Shown in pieces: positions 35,793 to 47,855 of a DNA stretch of 64,000 nt. The notes beneath the pieces were generated by a model. It saw only the letters and a program-made list of their open reading frames with translations. It was not told where the DNA came from and did no database searches. Origin of the DNA: Cryptomeria japonica (lineage: Eukaryota > Streptophyta > Pinopsida > Cupressales > Cupressaceae); contig NC_081413.1 in assembly GCF_030272615.1 (NCBI RefSeq), positions 23,066,501 to 23,130,500 of the forward strand, in the 5' to 3' direction. Each line of letters opens with the position of its first letter. Position 1 is the first letter of the stretch. A program made the translations under genes and the position numbers.

Positions 35793-36790
35793 ATGAATGT
35801 ACTTGGGGCATTAAAAAGACCAAATGACATAACTAGCCACTCATAAAGACCCGCATTTGTTTTAAAGGTTTTTTTCCATTCATCACCTTCTTTTATCCTG
35901 ATCTCGTGGTAACCACTCTTGAGGCTAATTTTTGTGAAATACTTTGCACCTCCCAAACAATCCATCAAATCCTCAATCCTTGGAATAGGAAATCTATACC
36001 TAATAGTGATTCTATTAATGGCTCTTGAATCTATGCATAATCTCCATGTACCTCCTTTCTTAGGTGCTAAAATGGCAGGTACTGCACAAGGACTTATACT
36101 TTTTCTTATCAGATTTGGATCTAGGAGCTCTTGCACTTGTCTTGCCACTTCTTTGTTATGCTCAAGTGTCATCTTATAGGTTGATATATTTGGTAAAGAG
36201 GCTCTAGTATGAAGTCTATCTAATGGCTAATGACTCTAGGAAGCGGTAAAGTGGCAGGTGTTCCATCCCTTATAATTTCTTTAAAGTTATGAAGTATTTG
36301 TTGCACTTCTTGTGGTATTTCAACCTTCTTCTCCTTCTTTTCTTCCTTGGGTGTCACTATGAGTGCAAATCCCACTCCTTTACCCTCTTCAAGTGTGTTA
36401 ATAAACTCTTTCTCATTCACTATTAAAACATTCTGATTATTTGACCTACTGCCCTCTTTCTCTCCATTTATAGATTGAATTTTGTATGTAACACCATCCT
36501 TCTGAAATGAGTAGGAGTTTTTCTCACCATTGTGTATGGCTTTCCTGTCAAATTGCCAAGGTCTACCAAGAAGTAGATGGCAAGCATCCATTGGAATAAT
36601 ATCACATAAGATCTTATCTTGATACCCTCCTATGGTGAATTATACCCATGTTTGACCATTGACAAGAACATGTTGCTCCCTATTCAACCATGTGACTCTA
36701 TAGGGGTGTGTGTGAGGGATTCTTTCTAGTTTGAGTTTCCTCACTGCTTCTTCTAAAACTATGTTATCTATGGATCCTGAATCAATGAAC
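35793..36790 (-). pseudogene. G1 protease and RT N-terminal half
   Basis: Minus strand from about 36790. Protease region with LVDSGSI-type start and MDACHLLLGRPWQFDRKA (36591-36220). Then the RT palm start with [40 protein letters not shown] and [20 protein letters not shown], then FSLKSGYH-type (here [12 protein letters not shown]), up to the FNAPSTFM box at the C2 insertion point. It continues at 28646 after the insertion. Stops occur near 36219 and 36650. Confidence 0.9.
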
Positions 36791-36804
36791 ACCTTGCATA
36801 CCTT

Positions 36805-37964
36805 TCACATTATCTTGCACTTAATTCTAAACAATGACCTTCTTTGAATAGGTTCCTCCTTGACTGGGTCCTTTACCAAGAATCTTCTCATACATAAACT
36901 CTCACCATCTTCTAATTTTAATCTCACTTCATGAGTTTGGTTGCTTTCTGCATTTTCTTGCACATAATGCACTTTTCTTTCACCTCCTTGTGATGAAGTG
37001 GGTTTCTCTAGACATTTGTAGGTAGGGTGCCCCAACTTCTGATAGTTGTAGCATTTCATGGTGGAGAAGTAGGACCCTCTTCCTGGTCCACTAGATCTAC
37101 CTCTACTTGGGTATCTAGATCCCCTTCCTCTATAGATACTCTTTCTATATGAATCCCCACTTTGCTCAATAAGTTTGGATTCTCCTTGGGACCTTTTATC
37201 TCCTCTTCCACCAAAACTTCCTCTATAGCCTCTACCATCTCTTCCCCTACCTCTGCCTCTGTTGCTTTGTTCTTTCTTTTTCTTATTCTTCTCTCCCACT
37301 TTGAGTTCTAGTTGATAACACTTGCGAACTGTTTGTGGACATAACAAACTCATCTCTTCTTGTTTGTTCCATCTCAATCCATTCAAATACCTTGCTACTT
37401 GTATACTCTCATCCTCTACTACCTTGGATCTCATGCATAGTTTTTGAAATTCTTCAGTGTAGCTACTGACATCTAAGTCTTTTTGTCTCTAGTTTTGTCT
37501 TTTCCTATGTATTTGGATTTCATAGTCTTCAGGAAGATAGGTTTCTCTAATTTTGGTTACCATTTCTTTCCAAGTGGCTATTGGTTGCTTACCTTCTTTC
37601 ACCCTTTCCTCTTGGATGAACTTCCACCAAGTTAAGGTTGTCCATCTCAACCTTGATTTTTCTACTTTAACCTTTTATGCATCAGTTATTCCATCACATT
37701 CAAAATGGTTTTCCAATCCTTCAATCCATTCTATAAGAGCATCAAGATCCATCTTTCCATTGAACAAAGCCACTCCCTATAAGTTTTTAGTACTTTTCCC
37801 TTATCTCCTACCTTATCATGGACTTCTTCAGTCTTGACTTCTACTTCAACTAGTTTTAGTGCTACCTGATCCAACCTCTCCCTAGGTGCTCTATTTTCTT
37901 CTTGGTATTCGACCTTCTTCACTACCTCGTCATTAGTCACCATGTCTTCTTCTAAGGATACCAT
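36805..37964 (-). pseudogene. G1 gag
   Basis: Frame 37964-37731 is an acidic N-terminal coil (MVSLEEDMVTNDEVVKKVEY). The middle is broken. Frame 37434-36805 has RYLNGLRWNKQEEMSLLCP, then an Arg/Gly-rich RNA-binding tract (RGRGRGRDGRGYRGSFGGRG), then the zinc knuckle CYNYQKLGHPTYKC with Tyr for the second Cys. This is a typical chromovirus gag layout. The spacing and order with the protease to its left fit one polyprotein. Confidence 0.87.
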
Positions 37965-38009
37965 TGATCCTAAGTTAATTTTTTTTCTCTTTTAACCTGA
38001 ATCTTTCTC

Positions 38010-38026
38010 AGGCTCTAATACCACTA
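38010..38026 (-). other. G1 primer binding site
   Basis: The reverse complement reads TAGTGGTATTAGAGCC after the ATCA end of the 5' LTR, close to the iMet site. Confidence 0.82.
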
Positions 38027-38263
38027 TGATAGGAAGATTGAGTGAGAAGTTGCTCAATAAGTCTAAATTGGTTTAACCAATAAAATGGACCCAAAAGGAT
38101 ATGCTTTTTTTTGTGTTCAATTAGTGTTTGCAAATTCAATCTTCAACACCCACACCTCTTCTCAAGAAACCATCCCATCATGTTGTTACACTCTCTTGTT
38201 CTAGCTTGTTTCCTCAATGTTACTCAAACCCTCCACCATAGGTCCATATTTCAAGATGGTATC
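38027..38263 (-). repeat. G1 5' LTR, inner part
   Basis: Matches the start of 24352-26282 (TGATAGGAAGATTGAGTGAG). It is interrupted at GTATC (38259-38263) by G2 and resumes at 49770. GTATC is repeated at 49765-49769. Confidence 0.93.
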
Positions 38264-38289
38264 TGTAGACACCTAAAATTGTCCAGTCT

Positions 38290-38519
38290 AATTAAATTAA
38301 TATCTTTATTTATTTAATTACTTTAGCCTAATTCTTCTCTTAATTAAATAAATCTTTATTTATTTAATTAATTCATTTACCCTCTTCTAGCCTTATTTCT
38401 CATTTAAATAAATACATTTATTTATTTAAATTATCCTTTTCCTAAATTAAATAAATATCTTATTTATTTAATTGATCCCACTTCTTCTATTAATTAAATA
38501 AATCTTTATTTATTTAATT
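38290..38519. repeat. Five AT-rich palindromes in the G2 LTR
   Basis: Units near 38290, 38341, 38402, 38443 and 38490 each have the form ATTAAATAAAT, a short loop, then ATTTATTTAAT. The unit at 38402 has altered arms on both sides (TTTAAATAAAT and ATTTATTTAAA), so pairing is retained. Spacing is 41-61 bp. The same set is present in the right LTR (from about 49000) and in G3 (55480-55725). Confidence 0.8.
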
Positions 38520-38688
38520 CATTCATTAGCCTTTTCTACCCATGACACATGTCATTAATCTCTTAATTCATACACTTCCCACCCTCTTATTATTTTCTTA
38601 TTTTCTCTACCTGCCCTCTATTCATAGCCGACCTCTTTTACACCTCTCAATCTTATCCTTCCATTTCTTATAGTATCTTCTATATAAG

Positions 38689-38700
38689 GAGATGCTTCCT
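38689..38700 (+). promoter_or_regulatory. G2 LTR TATA box
   Basis: CTATATAAGGAG, followed about 30 bp downstream by a C/A-rich start-like region. It is conserved in the right LTR (about 49389) and in reverse in G3 (about 55317). Confidence 0.65.
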
Positions 38701-39055
38701 TCATTATCAAACCCTCACTATGCATTCAGCCCCGATGATTACTCGACTACACTACGCTTTTGAACTTTCATATGCGATCCTACTTGCAACCACATTTCCG
38801 TTCTTTGTTCAACTCTTGTGTACTCATAAAATCTGAGAGCAAATACATTAAGCAAGATCAATGGAGATAGGAAGAATGGAGATCCAAACCCTATTGGACA
38901 TGTGATGGTATAATCTTTGCGATTTCATTTGATTTGCATTGTCTTAGGTAATCTTCATATGTTATGGTGGATCTTTGTTGTTGTTAGGCTAGGGTTTTGT
39001 GGTTGAATTCATTTAGTCTTTCAATATTATTGTTTATCTATTTTCACCATATACA

Positions 39056-39075
39056 TTTTGGCATGCCCCGTGGGA
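39056..39075 (+). other. G2 primer binding site
   Basis: TTTTGGCATGCCCCGTGGGA follows the LTR end. TGG matches the CCA end of a tRNA. The tRNA identity is not clear to me; it is not the iMet type used by G1, C1 and C2. Confidence 0.65.
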
Positions 39076-39167
39076 TATGGATTTTTGTTAGATCTATGTT
39101 TTTTGCAGGTTTTTCTAACCCTGTATTGTTGTTTTGTAAAACAATTTGGAGAATAACCTTGTGTAGC

Positions 39168-40040
39168 TAGGGTTTTGGACACAAAATCAAGATCTTCGAG
39201 AGATTCGATCATATCTCACAAAACGCTAATAATTTTTTCACCAAATTTTCTTTGTAGGTTGAGGACAATATTAAAATCTCTCAATCAAAAATTCAGAATT
39301 TTTGGAGCATATTTGCATTTTCCATGATTTTTTTATGAGTTTTCATAAAAAATTATTTGTGAGAGCAAATTAGCAAATTTTCAGATTTTCTTATTTTTTT
39401 AAAAGCTCTCTGATTTATAAACATGATCTGTTCTTTGTGATTTTAATTTTGGTGCAAAATATTTCCCTAAAAATTGAATCTTTAAAAATTAGGGTTTTTG
39501 CTTATTTTAATCAGATCTCACAAACGGCTTTGAATTTTGGCATCAAAATATTTTTGTAGGTCAGGAAAATTATCAGAGGTCTTCAGTAAAAATTTAAGAT
39601 TTTTAAGATCAAGGTTGCATTTTATATGAATTTCTTATGATTTTTCATAATAAATTAATTTTGAGAGCAAATTAGCAAATTTTTTGGATTTTCTTACATT
39701 TTTGGAAATTTATCAGAATTATACATAGGATCTGTTCTTTGTGATTTTAAATTTGATGCAAAATCATTTCTCAAAAATCAAATCTTTAAAAATTAGGGTT
39801 TGGCATTATTTTACTCATATCTGACAAACTGCTTGGATTTGTTGCAGAAATTTTATTATGCAGGTTTGGAAGACAATCAAAACTGTCCAGTAAAAATTTC
39901 AGGTTTTTTGGATGGATTTTGAATTTTATATGAATATTTTATGATTTTTCATAAAAAATTAATTTTTGGAGCAAATTAGCAAATTTTTTGAATTTTCTTA
40001 CATTTTTGGAAATATCTTGAAATTTTACAAGTGTCTTTTT
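39168..40040 (+). repeat. Three-unit tandem repeat in the G2 leader, period about 300 bp
   Basis: Units 39168-39487, 39488-39789 and 39790-40040. Each carries AGGGTTT near the start, then CA(C/A)AAAC-GCT, TTTGTAGGT or TATGCAGGT, GAGCAAATTAGCAAATTTT, and usually TCTGTTCTTTGTGATTTTAA. They have diverged by substitution and small indels. No frame is conserved. Confidence 0.8.
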
Positions 40041-41616
40041 TTTATGATGAATTAGATCTTTGAATTGGTCAACAAAATGCATTATTGAAGGCCCCTATTT
40101 CACAAAGCCTTTTGGATCTAAAATTTACCTAACTTGTGTGCTTGTAGGAAGGCGTGATCATTTGAAACAATCCAAACTACTAATAGATCTTTGTTGCAGG
40201 ACCTTGGAAAGGGTTTTTGATCTTTCATTGTGTGCCTTGTTTTCATAGATTAGCAAACACTTCAATTGGTGCACTAATTCGAACTATTGTCCTTTGTGTC
40301 TTGGGCAATAGGCTCTTTTTGTTTAATCTTTAGAGGGCCTGTCTCCCCATGTGGTCATTAGGACTACTAGTGAGGAGAGAATGACCCAAGTGGTAGCAAA
40401 AGAAAAGCCATCTTCTTCCAAACCATTATAAATAATTGTATCTATGGTGAAAACTATGGATAACGTGTGTTGATTAGTTCATACCGACACTATGTCTCCC
40501 CATAAACCCATTTGATCAAATTTATTTGATCATTTGTAGGGCATAATCCCTACCAGCTGGGAGCCTTTTGTATTTACAGAGCCGAAAGTGCCGCATGTAT
40601 GGCCACACGAGCGGATTCCCTTACTAGCACCTTTTTGTGTTAGAAGCTAAAATCCTTCTAGTTGTTGGGGTAGGAGGTCGGACATCTGGTAGCGGCCCAC
40701 ACACATACGGTTCTTAGTAGAGATACAAAGTTCACCATGAGGAGTTTTTGTGGGGACTGATGCTTTGCTGCCTCAAGAAGTGAGTGCCGAGGGTGGAGCC
40801 AGTAGGATCAAGCATCTAAGTATCCGCTCTGAATAGCGTAGCCTCGGGGGAAACTCCATGTGGGATCAACAACTATTGTCTTGGCCAGCCATAAGAATTG
40901 TGCTTGATTTATTTTGAGCATTCAAACATTCAAGACCAAACATTAAAACATTGTGTCTTTCATGTCTTCAAGTGTATGCAAAACAATTTTACATCAAACA
41001 ACACACTTGTCTTTGAGTCATTTTGGAGTCTAAACACTTGCAAACATTGAGTCTTCATCGTCATTGTGTCCTCTTGTCATGGAACTACAATCAAAATTTC
41101 AGATTGGGTCACAACAAAACAACTTCACAAATTGGATAAATTTATAGTATAGCAAACAAGAGCAATTAGTTTCAGCATTCTTGAGCTTCCTAAGCTATCT
41201 CTTCAGGTTTTCATCTAGCATTCAACCTATCTTTGGGTCTCACAAATTCCATCATTGCTTTACACCTTACATTACATTCACATTTGTCTAAACTTGAGTC
41301 AAAAGGTCACTTGCTTGTCCTCATCTAACTTTGTCAACACGCTACATACAACAACATTTTGCTAAGTGGTCCCTCATCAAGGTCTATCACCTTTGGGTCT
41401 CATTTGGTCTTACTTAGGGTCAAGGTCAACTTACCTCATCAAGATAAACTATCATCTCTTTGGAAGCCACACCTACTCTACTACATACATACTTAGTCTT
41501 ACACTTTGGACATTGCAAGTACACCTTAGATTCATTTACATTCCATCCAAACTCTTGGTCTTCCATACTCTTTCCATTTTCATCTAGTCTCACACATCTT
41601 GGTCAAGACCTAGTTC
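40041..41616 (+). other. G2 leader with a GC-rich block conserved in G3
   Basis: Long untranslated region before gag. 40545-40900 is clearly more GC-rich than its surroundings (AGCGGCCCACACACATACGG, GTATCCGCTCTGAATAGCG, CCTCGGGGGAAACTCC). It recurs almost unchanged, reversed, at 63800-64000 in G3. This is the usual place for packaging and dimerisation signals. Short frames here (40060-40248, 41366-41587) have no domains. Confidence 0.6.
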
Positions 41617-43305
41617 ATGGTTGAAACTCGTTCCAAAAAATCTAGGAGAGAAGCTAAAGAGGCTCAAGAGTCCACACACATGAGTGTCTATGAGTATGAC
41701 AATGATATCTTTTTCAATTCTGATCATACTACATTACCTGACATGGATGCCTATAGAAACATTACAAATGTTGAGAACATGGACACTACAAACAACAATG
41801 GTACACATAAGGACAATATGGACAATATTTCAGTACATTCGAAAGAAGTGGAAGACTCCATTATGGATCCCTATTTCAATCGATTGGTTGAGGAAATAAT
41901 GAGTAGAGATAGACAATACTTCTTACAAGTGATGGCACAAAGTGGAGCCAAGATACCTCATGATTTTGACATGTCTAAAATAATGGAAAATTGACCTTTG
42001 CAACAACCTCACCTCAACATGGATCACATGAGGCCTAATAGTGGAGGCAATAGAAGACCACATCTTGTGGTTGAATCACCATCATCTTTGTTTCAAAAAC
42101 CAGAGGTCCCATACACACATGGTCAAGCATATGATACTTACCTTCGCAAACCATTATGGAAGTCTTATGTAGAAAAATATACGCAATCACACACAAATGC
42201 TAAGGATCAACCACCAAAGAAATTGGATATTCAAAGGCATGATCAAAATTTGGACACAAGGAAACCCCGCGTCAAATTTGGGGACAACACAATAGAAAAA
42301 ACTCATGTAATGCCTATAGAGTATGGTATACATGGACAAAGCAGATATTCCATTCCTCATCATGACTCTATACCAAGTGGTACATATACGCAGCATCATT
42401 ATAGACCTCCTCCATATGAATATGTGTATGATCAATATCATCCATATATGCAACATGCTCCTCCTCCACCCAGTGGCTCATGCATGGGATATGGTCCAAG
42501 AAGTCGGTCTCCACCTAAGAGCAATTTGGAACAGCAAATCAAGGATTTACAAAAGAAAATGGAGGACATAAATACACCAAAGCCAACTTACACAATGAGA
42601 GACATATGTCCCTATCCATTTGAAAAAATCATTCCAATGCCTCCATTTCCTACACACTTTGTGACACCTAAGTTTGATAAGTATAGAGGAAAAGGGGATC
42701 CTAAGGCACATATAAGACAATATTTCACAGCTTGCATTGAGGTAGCAGTAGAAGAGACATATTTGATGAAATTATTCCCACAAAGCTTAGGTGATCAAGC
42801 TATGGAATGGTTCTCCCAACTACCACCTGGAAGTAAGTCATGGGGTGACTTAGCAGAGGCATTTATTCAACATTTCTCATACAACATAGAGATAGATATA
42901 TCAGTCACTACTTTGTGCAACACCAAACAAAAGGATGGAGAATCTTTTTCATCATTTTTACAAAGATGGAGAAATCTAGCCAGCAAACGCTCTTGTGAGA
43001 TTCCACAAAAACAAATGGTAGAAATTTTCACTTAGAATTTTAACAAAGACATTGGTTATGACCTAAGAAAAGCTTGTTTGTCCACCTTCAAAGACGTCAT
43101 TGAAAAAGGCTTAGCAATAGAGAAAGTCCTAATTGAACAAGGAGTCATTAAGATATACAAGGAAAACAAGATGACTTTAAAGGAAAAGATAAGCCAAGAT
43201 TTTGGAACAAAAATAAGAACACAGTCAATGATGGTGTTGTTGATGCCAATACAGTGTGACCCAAAATCATTTTTTCGGGATCAAACTCTACAAATAATCA
43301 AGTGA
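41617..43305 (+). pseudogene. G2 gag (capsid part)
   Basis: ATG at 41617 opens MVETRSKKSRREAKEAQEST. The frame has TGA at 41992-41994, continues to TAG at 43035, then shifts. The capsid core contains KFDKYRGKGDPKAHIRQYF, LFPQSLGDQAMEWFSQLPPG and WGDLAEAFIQHFSYNI, the Retrotrans_gag pattern of Ty3/gypsy. It aligns over its length with residues 1 to about 530 of the intact G3 ORF, which confirms the start and shows which changes are mutations. Confidence 0.9.
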
Positions 43306-43346
43306 ATACTCAAACAACTTCAAAGTCATGAAGGAAGTACACTCCA

Positions 43347-44219
43347 TTGGGAGAACCACTTGAGTCAGTTTTCAAGAAACTAGTGGCAAACAAGGTAATC
43401 ACAGTTCCAGATTTTCCTCCATATGAACCAAAGGTCAAACCAAATTGGTGGAATGATGATGAGTATTGTGAATTTCACAAGAGCAAGGGTCATAAGACAA
43501 GAAATTTCCATCGACTGAAGAACATCATACAAGACCTTATTGATAGAGGTGAGATTGAGATTGAAGGACATTCATCCAATCAAGAACATGAGATGTTTAA
43601 AGAACCATTGTCAAAACATGACAAGGGAGAAGCTAAAGCCACAGATGACCAAACCAACTATACCAGAGCATCTTATAACTATGATTCAACTATCAATCAC
43701 ATTTAGATGGACAATTATGTCTCTACCATTATCATCAAGGACAAAACACCTAAGAATTATACCCAAAGACCCAAGATTGTCCTAAAAGGCATTGGATCTT
43801 CTTCCGAACCTACCTCTAAATGTAATGTTACAGCTCATCGAGGTAAATTCACTTTGCAAGGTGCTCCAACTAAAAACACCGCTTCCTCATCAACCAAGCT
43901 TGAGTATGACCTTGTAGAACAGTTAGGGAAGACACCCATGCTCATCTCCATCCATGAGCTCTTACGCATATCCCCCGCACATAAAGCCATTCTTGATAAA
44001 ATCTTGAGAGACACTGTTGTTCCTACTAATTTGAACATGGACCAATTTCAAGCCATGGTGGGATACCTTTCCATTCCACACTCTCTTACATTCACAGAAG
44101 CTGACGACACCTCCGTGAGCTAGCCACATAATGCACCATTACACATTGAAGCCTTCATACACAAACATCGAATAAAACGAGTCCTGATAGATGGAGGAGC
44201 AGGTCTAAACATTTGTACA
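43347..44219 (+). pseudogene. G2 nucleocapsid motif and protease
   Basis: 43347-43706 carries a zinc-knuckle-like CEFHKSKGHKTRNF, whose G3 counterpart ends GNC, so the last Cys is lost here. 43707-44123 is the spacer to protease, with ELLRISPAHKAILDKILRDT. TAG stops at 43705 and 44122 break the frame. The protease active site in G2 and G3 is VLIDGGAGLNICT, a D-G-G-A variant of D-S/T-G-A. Confidence 0.85.
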
Positions 44220-45734
44220 TTGAGCACTATTAAACAATTGGGATATTCTAAAAAGGATATGAATTATACAAACAAAATTACCATTAAGGCATATGATGAT
44301 GAAGAGCGCTCATCCAAGGGCACAGTCACCTTACCTTTCAAAGTTGGGCCAGTTACAAAAGATGTGGTTTGTCAAGTCCTTGATCTAGAGCTCACATACA
44401 ACATACTCTTGGGATGCCCATGGATTCATGAGATGAGCGCAGTACCATCCACATATCATCAATGTATCAAGTTTCCACACAATGGAGTGGAAGTGATCAT
44501 CAAAGATGACCTAAATCCATTCATATATTGCAACAATCTGCGACCTAGATCAGAAATAACAATTCCAGCCAATCGAGAGGCTATTCCTTCATCGGCATAT
44601 GTGGATCCAGAATCATTAAAACCTTCAACATCAAAACAAGCAGAGATCAAAGAAAAGATCAAGATTAAAGACCTGGGATGTGGTGAGTATATATTTCATG
44701 TTGATCAACTCCCACTATCTCCTAAGGTATTTAACCAACATGAACAATCTACAAACAATTTGCAAGGAATTGGGTGTGAACCACCTAGTGTTGTGGCTAC
44801 TAAGTCTGAATGCAAATCTCCTCTACTGGTGCAAGCAACTCTTGATATCAATAGTCCTAAGAGTGGTTCCAACGAAGAATCGATTGAGCATATCGCCAAC
44901 CCTCTTGAGAACTCACATAGCTTTACCATTTCATCCACTCATTCCATTTCCACTCCTCCCCTAGACTTGGATCAACAAGAATTACAAAAGACCTTACTCA
45001 TTGGGGATCACAAATCAAGCTTTGAAAAGAAAAATCTAAAAGTCAAAAATAAAGAAAAGTACTTCTGTCCAAATCAAAATCAAAAGCTATTGGACTCTGC
45101 AAAAATCAAAGTCAAGGATAAAAATCATATGGAGAAAAAAGAACAAGAGTTGATCTCCCCTAATCTCAAAATAACTGGGGGCAAAAGTTCTAAAATTTCA
45201 AGCCAAAAAGAATACTTGTTGATCCTAAGTCTCCATCATGTTATCCTACTTTCACTTCTTTTCACAGTCGTAAGCCTTCATAACTCATCCACTTGTTCCA
45301 CACATCCTTTCCCTTGTGGTGATACATCATGGACCTTTAATGGAGCTTCCTTGAAGGACTTTGTTATCAGGGATGCCCAAACTTCTTCAAGTGACATGCA
45401 TACGGGCCTTTGTAGTCCACACACTAGTAATTCTATCTCAGTTCCTTTATCAAGGAAGACAGTCACTCGAGATACATATCATTCAGTCAAGGAACAATGT
45501 AGTTACAATCATAAAGTCAAGCCTCGCACATTTGAGGTGGGTGACTTAGTTCTGAAGGAGAATCCTAGAAATCAGCAAGACAAAGAGAAGAAGGGCAAGT
45601 TCAAACTAAATTGTCTTGGTCCTTACATCATCACAATAGCCTATGGATCCGGTGCATATCAGCTCTCAAATCTAGAGGGTGAACCTTTGGAGGATCCTAT
45701 CAATAGCATGCACCTTCGCAGATTTTACACATAG
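44220..45734 (+). pseudogene. G2 protease C-terminus, spacer and integrase C-terminal tail
   Basis: 504 codons. Protease end ITIKAYDDEERSSKGTVTLP and LTYNILLGCPWIHEMSAV, then a Ser/Lys-rich spacer with a hydrophobic stretch (YLLILSLHHVILLSLLF), then HTFEVGDLVL-type tail (here TFEVGDLVLKENPR, LGPYIITIAYGSGAYQL, INSMHLRRFY). That tail is the SH3-like C-terminal part of gypsy integrase. RT, RNase H and the integrase catalytic core are absent between them. G3 58975-60306 has the same fusion. Confidence 0.88.
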
Positions 45735-46500
45735 CTCTTTAGAGTATCCTAATTCAAAAATACAAAAAAAAATCAAAAAAATATCAAAAATACAAAAAAA
45801 TCATAAACATAAAAAATCATTACTTGGTGAAAACCTGGCAAATAGGCACCTTGTGACACAAAAAAATTGAAAAATAGAAAACATTTCGTCCAACAGTGAA
45901 AACCACTTCGGTGGCGCCCTGGACAAGTACCATGGTGAAAACTGGGTCACCAGCGCCATGTGTAGAGACATTTCTCCTCCCTCCTTTAGGATCCCATTTT
46001 ATCCTTCACTTTGCACACACTCAAATCCTATCCATTCATAATAAACTTACCCATTCCCACCATGGCTTGTTATTGATCTACCTAGGATTGGTTAGCCATT
46101 CATAATAAACATTCCTTTTTGCTCGTTTCAATCCATAATAAATCAACTCCTATATGTGGCTAAGGCAAATCCTACGTCTAGTGATGCGTGTGGAATTGAG
46201 AGCATCGCCTATTCTGAGGAGTACAGTTTCTTCTAGTTTTCTTCAATCTATTCACGCACAATCCGCAATAAAGAAACATTTGCATCACCAACCCACAATA
46301 AAGTTTCATCTTCTTCACAATAAAGTATCAGTTGCATGGATTCAGTCAGTTTCAGATGAGACAAACAACAATGGGCTTCAACAAATCAAATATTTCAACA
46401 GACTCAGACAACATTATGGTTCAGTGCTATCTATCCTTTTTGTGAAAGTAAACACTGTGACCGTGCAATCAAATAAGACTTATACAAGTGACAAGAGACA
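45735..46500 (+). other. Conserved non-coding block with six AATAAA motifs
   Basis: Downstream of the ORF. It includes GGTGGCGCCCTGGACAAG and GGGTCACCAGCGCCATG, mirrored in G3 at 58740-58800. AATAAA occurs at 46040, 46104, 46137, 46267, 46297 and 46319, several as CACAATAAAG. This may act as a poly(A) signal cluster or simply be a local repeat. Frame 46154-46504 is only partly kept in G3. Confidence 0.5.
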
Positions 46501-46506
46501 CTGAAC

Positions 46507-46722
46507 TTGAGGACTATAATGAATGTTGGTGTCGAGTCTTGGTTTTTTTTATTTTATCTTTTTGGTGACATGTCTTTTAGCTTTTCCAGGATGTCTTTGA
46601 CTAGAGATTCTATCTCTAGGATGTCTTTGACTAGAAAGGCGAGGATGGGGTATCGTCACCTATTTTTCTTTGTTGTTTGTGGATTGTCTCTTAGTAATGC
46701 TATGACTTGTCCAAGGATATGA
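46507..46722 (+). CDS. Small ORF shared with G3, function unknown
   Basis: A 71-codon plus-strand frame. Its C-terminal 50 residues recur with few changes in G3 (58178-57978): FGDMSFSFSRMSLTRDSISR, then MSLTRKARMGYRHLF and GLSLSNAMTCPRI. SRMSLTR is a tandem pair. No family is recognised and no start context is convincing. Retention in two copies may only reflect recent common origin. Confidence 0.3.
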   Translation: MRTIMNVGVESWFFLFYLFGDMSFSFSRMSLTRDSISRMSLTRKARMGYRHLFFFVVCGLSLSNAMTCPRI

Positions 46723-47855
46723 GGACACTATGAGTCTAGTATGAACTAGGGCATTCTTTGTTTGCAACTGTCTTATCTCCATGCAAATAGGTACAATGAC
46801 TTTCTGGGTCGAACATATGCCTCGATTTTCATAACCTTCTTGCCATAATAAAGCTCAATGATGATAACGCATAAGAAGCTCTTTTCACTATCATATCTTC
46901 TATCTTCCATCCCCCTTTCTTGATTGACCTCCATTGTCCTTCTTGAGTCTGTGTAGCTTTCTATCACATGATGAGTATAATGACACGCCAAAAATATTTG
47001 CATTTCATGTAGTTGCACCTGCATTACCACATATTAAGCATTTCATACATACATATAGATCTCACAATTGCATCACATCATGAACACAACACATGTTAGC
47101 ACATCTTACATTTTCATCATGTAAATAGTCATTTGCATTATCATATTCACTGCATTTCATACATTCACATTCACATATGCATAACATATAAAAAATAAAA
47201 GAACAAAATATTGCATCTCATTATGTACATATTTGCATCCATAACATAAGCATCACATAGAAACATACATCATGAAATATCTCATCACATAGGTACACAT
47301 GCATATAGTTGCCGCAAAGATGAATCATCTCATACATATATCTCAAAAAATCATAAATGTCATGATACAATGATGTCAAAATACATATGGCTACATAGTC
47401 AACCCTCATGTCACCCTATCCGGACACAGGAACCCACTGATCACTCCTGCCAATACTGATGGTAGTGCCAAACTTGTCTGTGTCATGGTATCCCAAGCCA
47501 TGTGTCCAGCCCTCATCTCCAATCTTGAATCTTGGAACACTCATCTCAGTGCATCCCTATCTCCATCTCGATTGTAAGGAACTAACTCCCCATTGATCAG
47601 TATCCTCAGTATCCTATACACATCCTCTAAGGTGACTGTCATCTCACCCATCGGCAAATGAAATGTATAAGTATTTGAGTTCCATCTCTTAGCTAGCGCA
47701 GTCAGCAATCCCATGTTTGCCTGAAACTCAGGAACATACAAAATGTATCTCAGACCCATAACCTCAATGGCAGCCCTGTCCTCGAATGTCAACTCCAGTC
47801 GTAAACTCTAAGTCGATGGGAATCTCTCCCGTGACTCCAGCATAGGTAGGTACTC

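Larger units (their letters stand above)
38264..39055 (+). repeat. G2 5' LTR
   Basis: Starts TGTAGACACC and ends CCATATACA. It has five AT-rich palindromes in its first 260 bp, then a TATA box TATATAAGG at about 38690, then a C/T-rich stretch. It is collinear with 48976-49764 and, reversed, with 54926-55743. Confidence 0.94.

Noticed and set aside
36805-37434. Host glycine-rich RNA-binding protein
   Set aside because: The Arg/Gly tract is followed by a retroviral-type zinc knuckle and lies directly upstream of a gypsy protease and RT, so it is the G1 gag.
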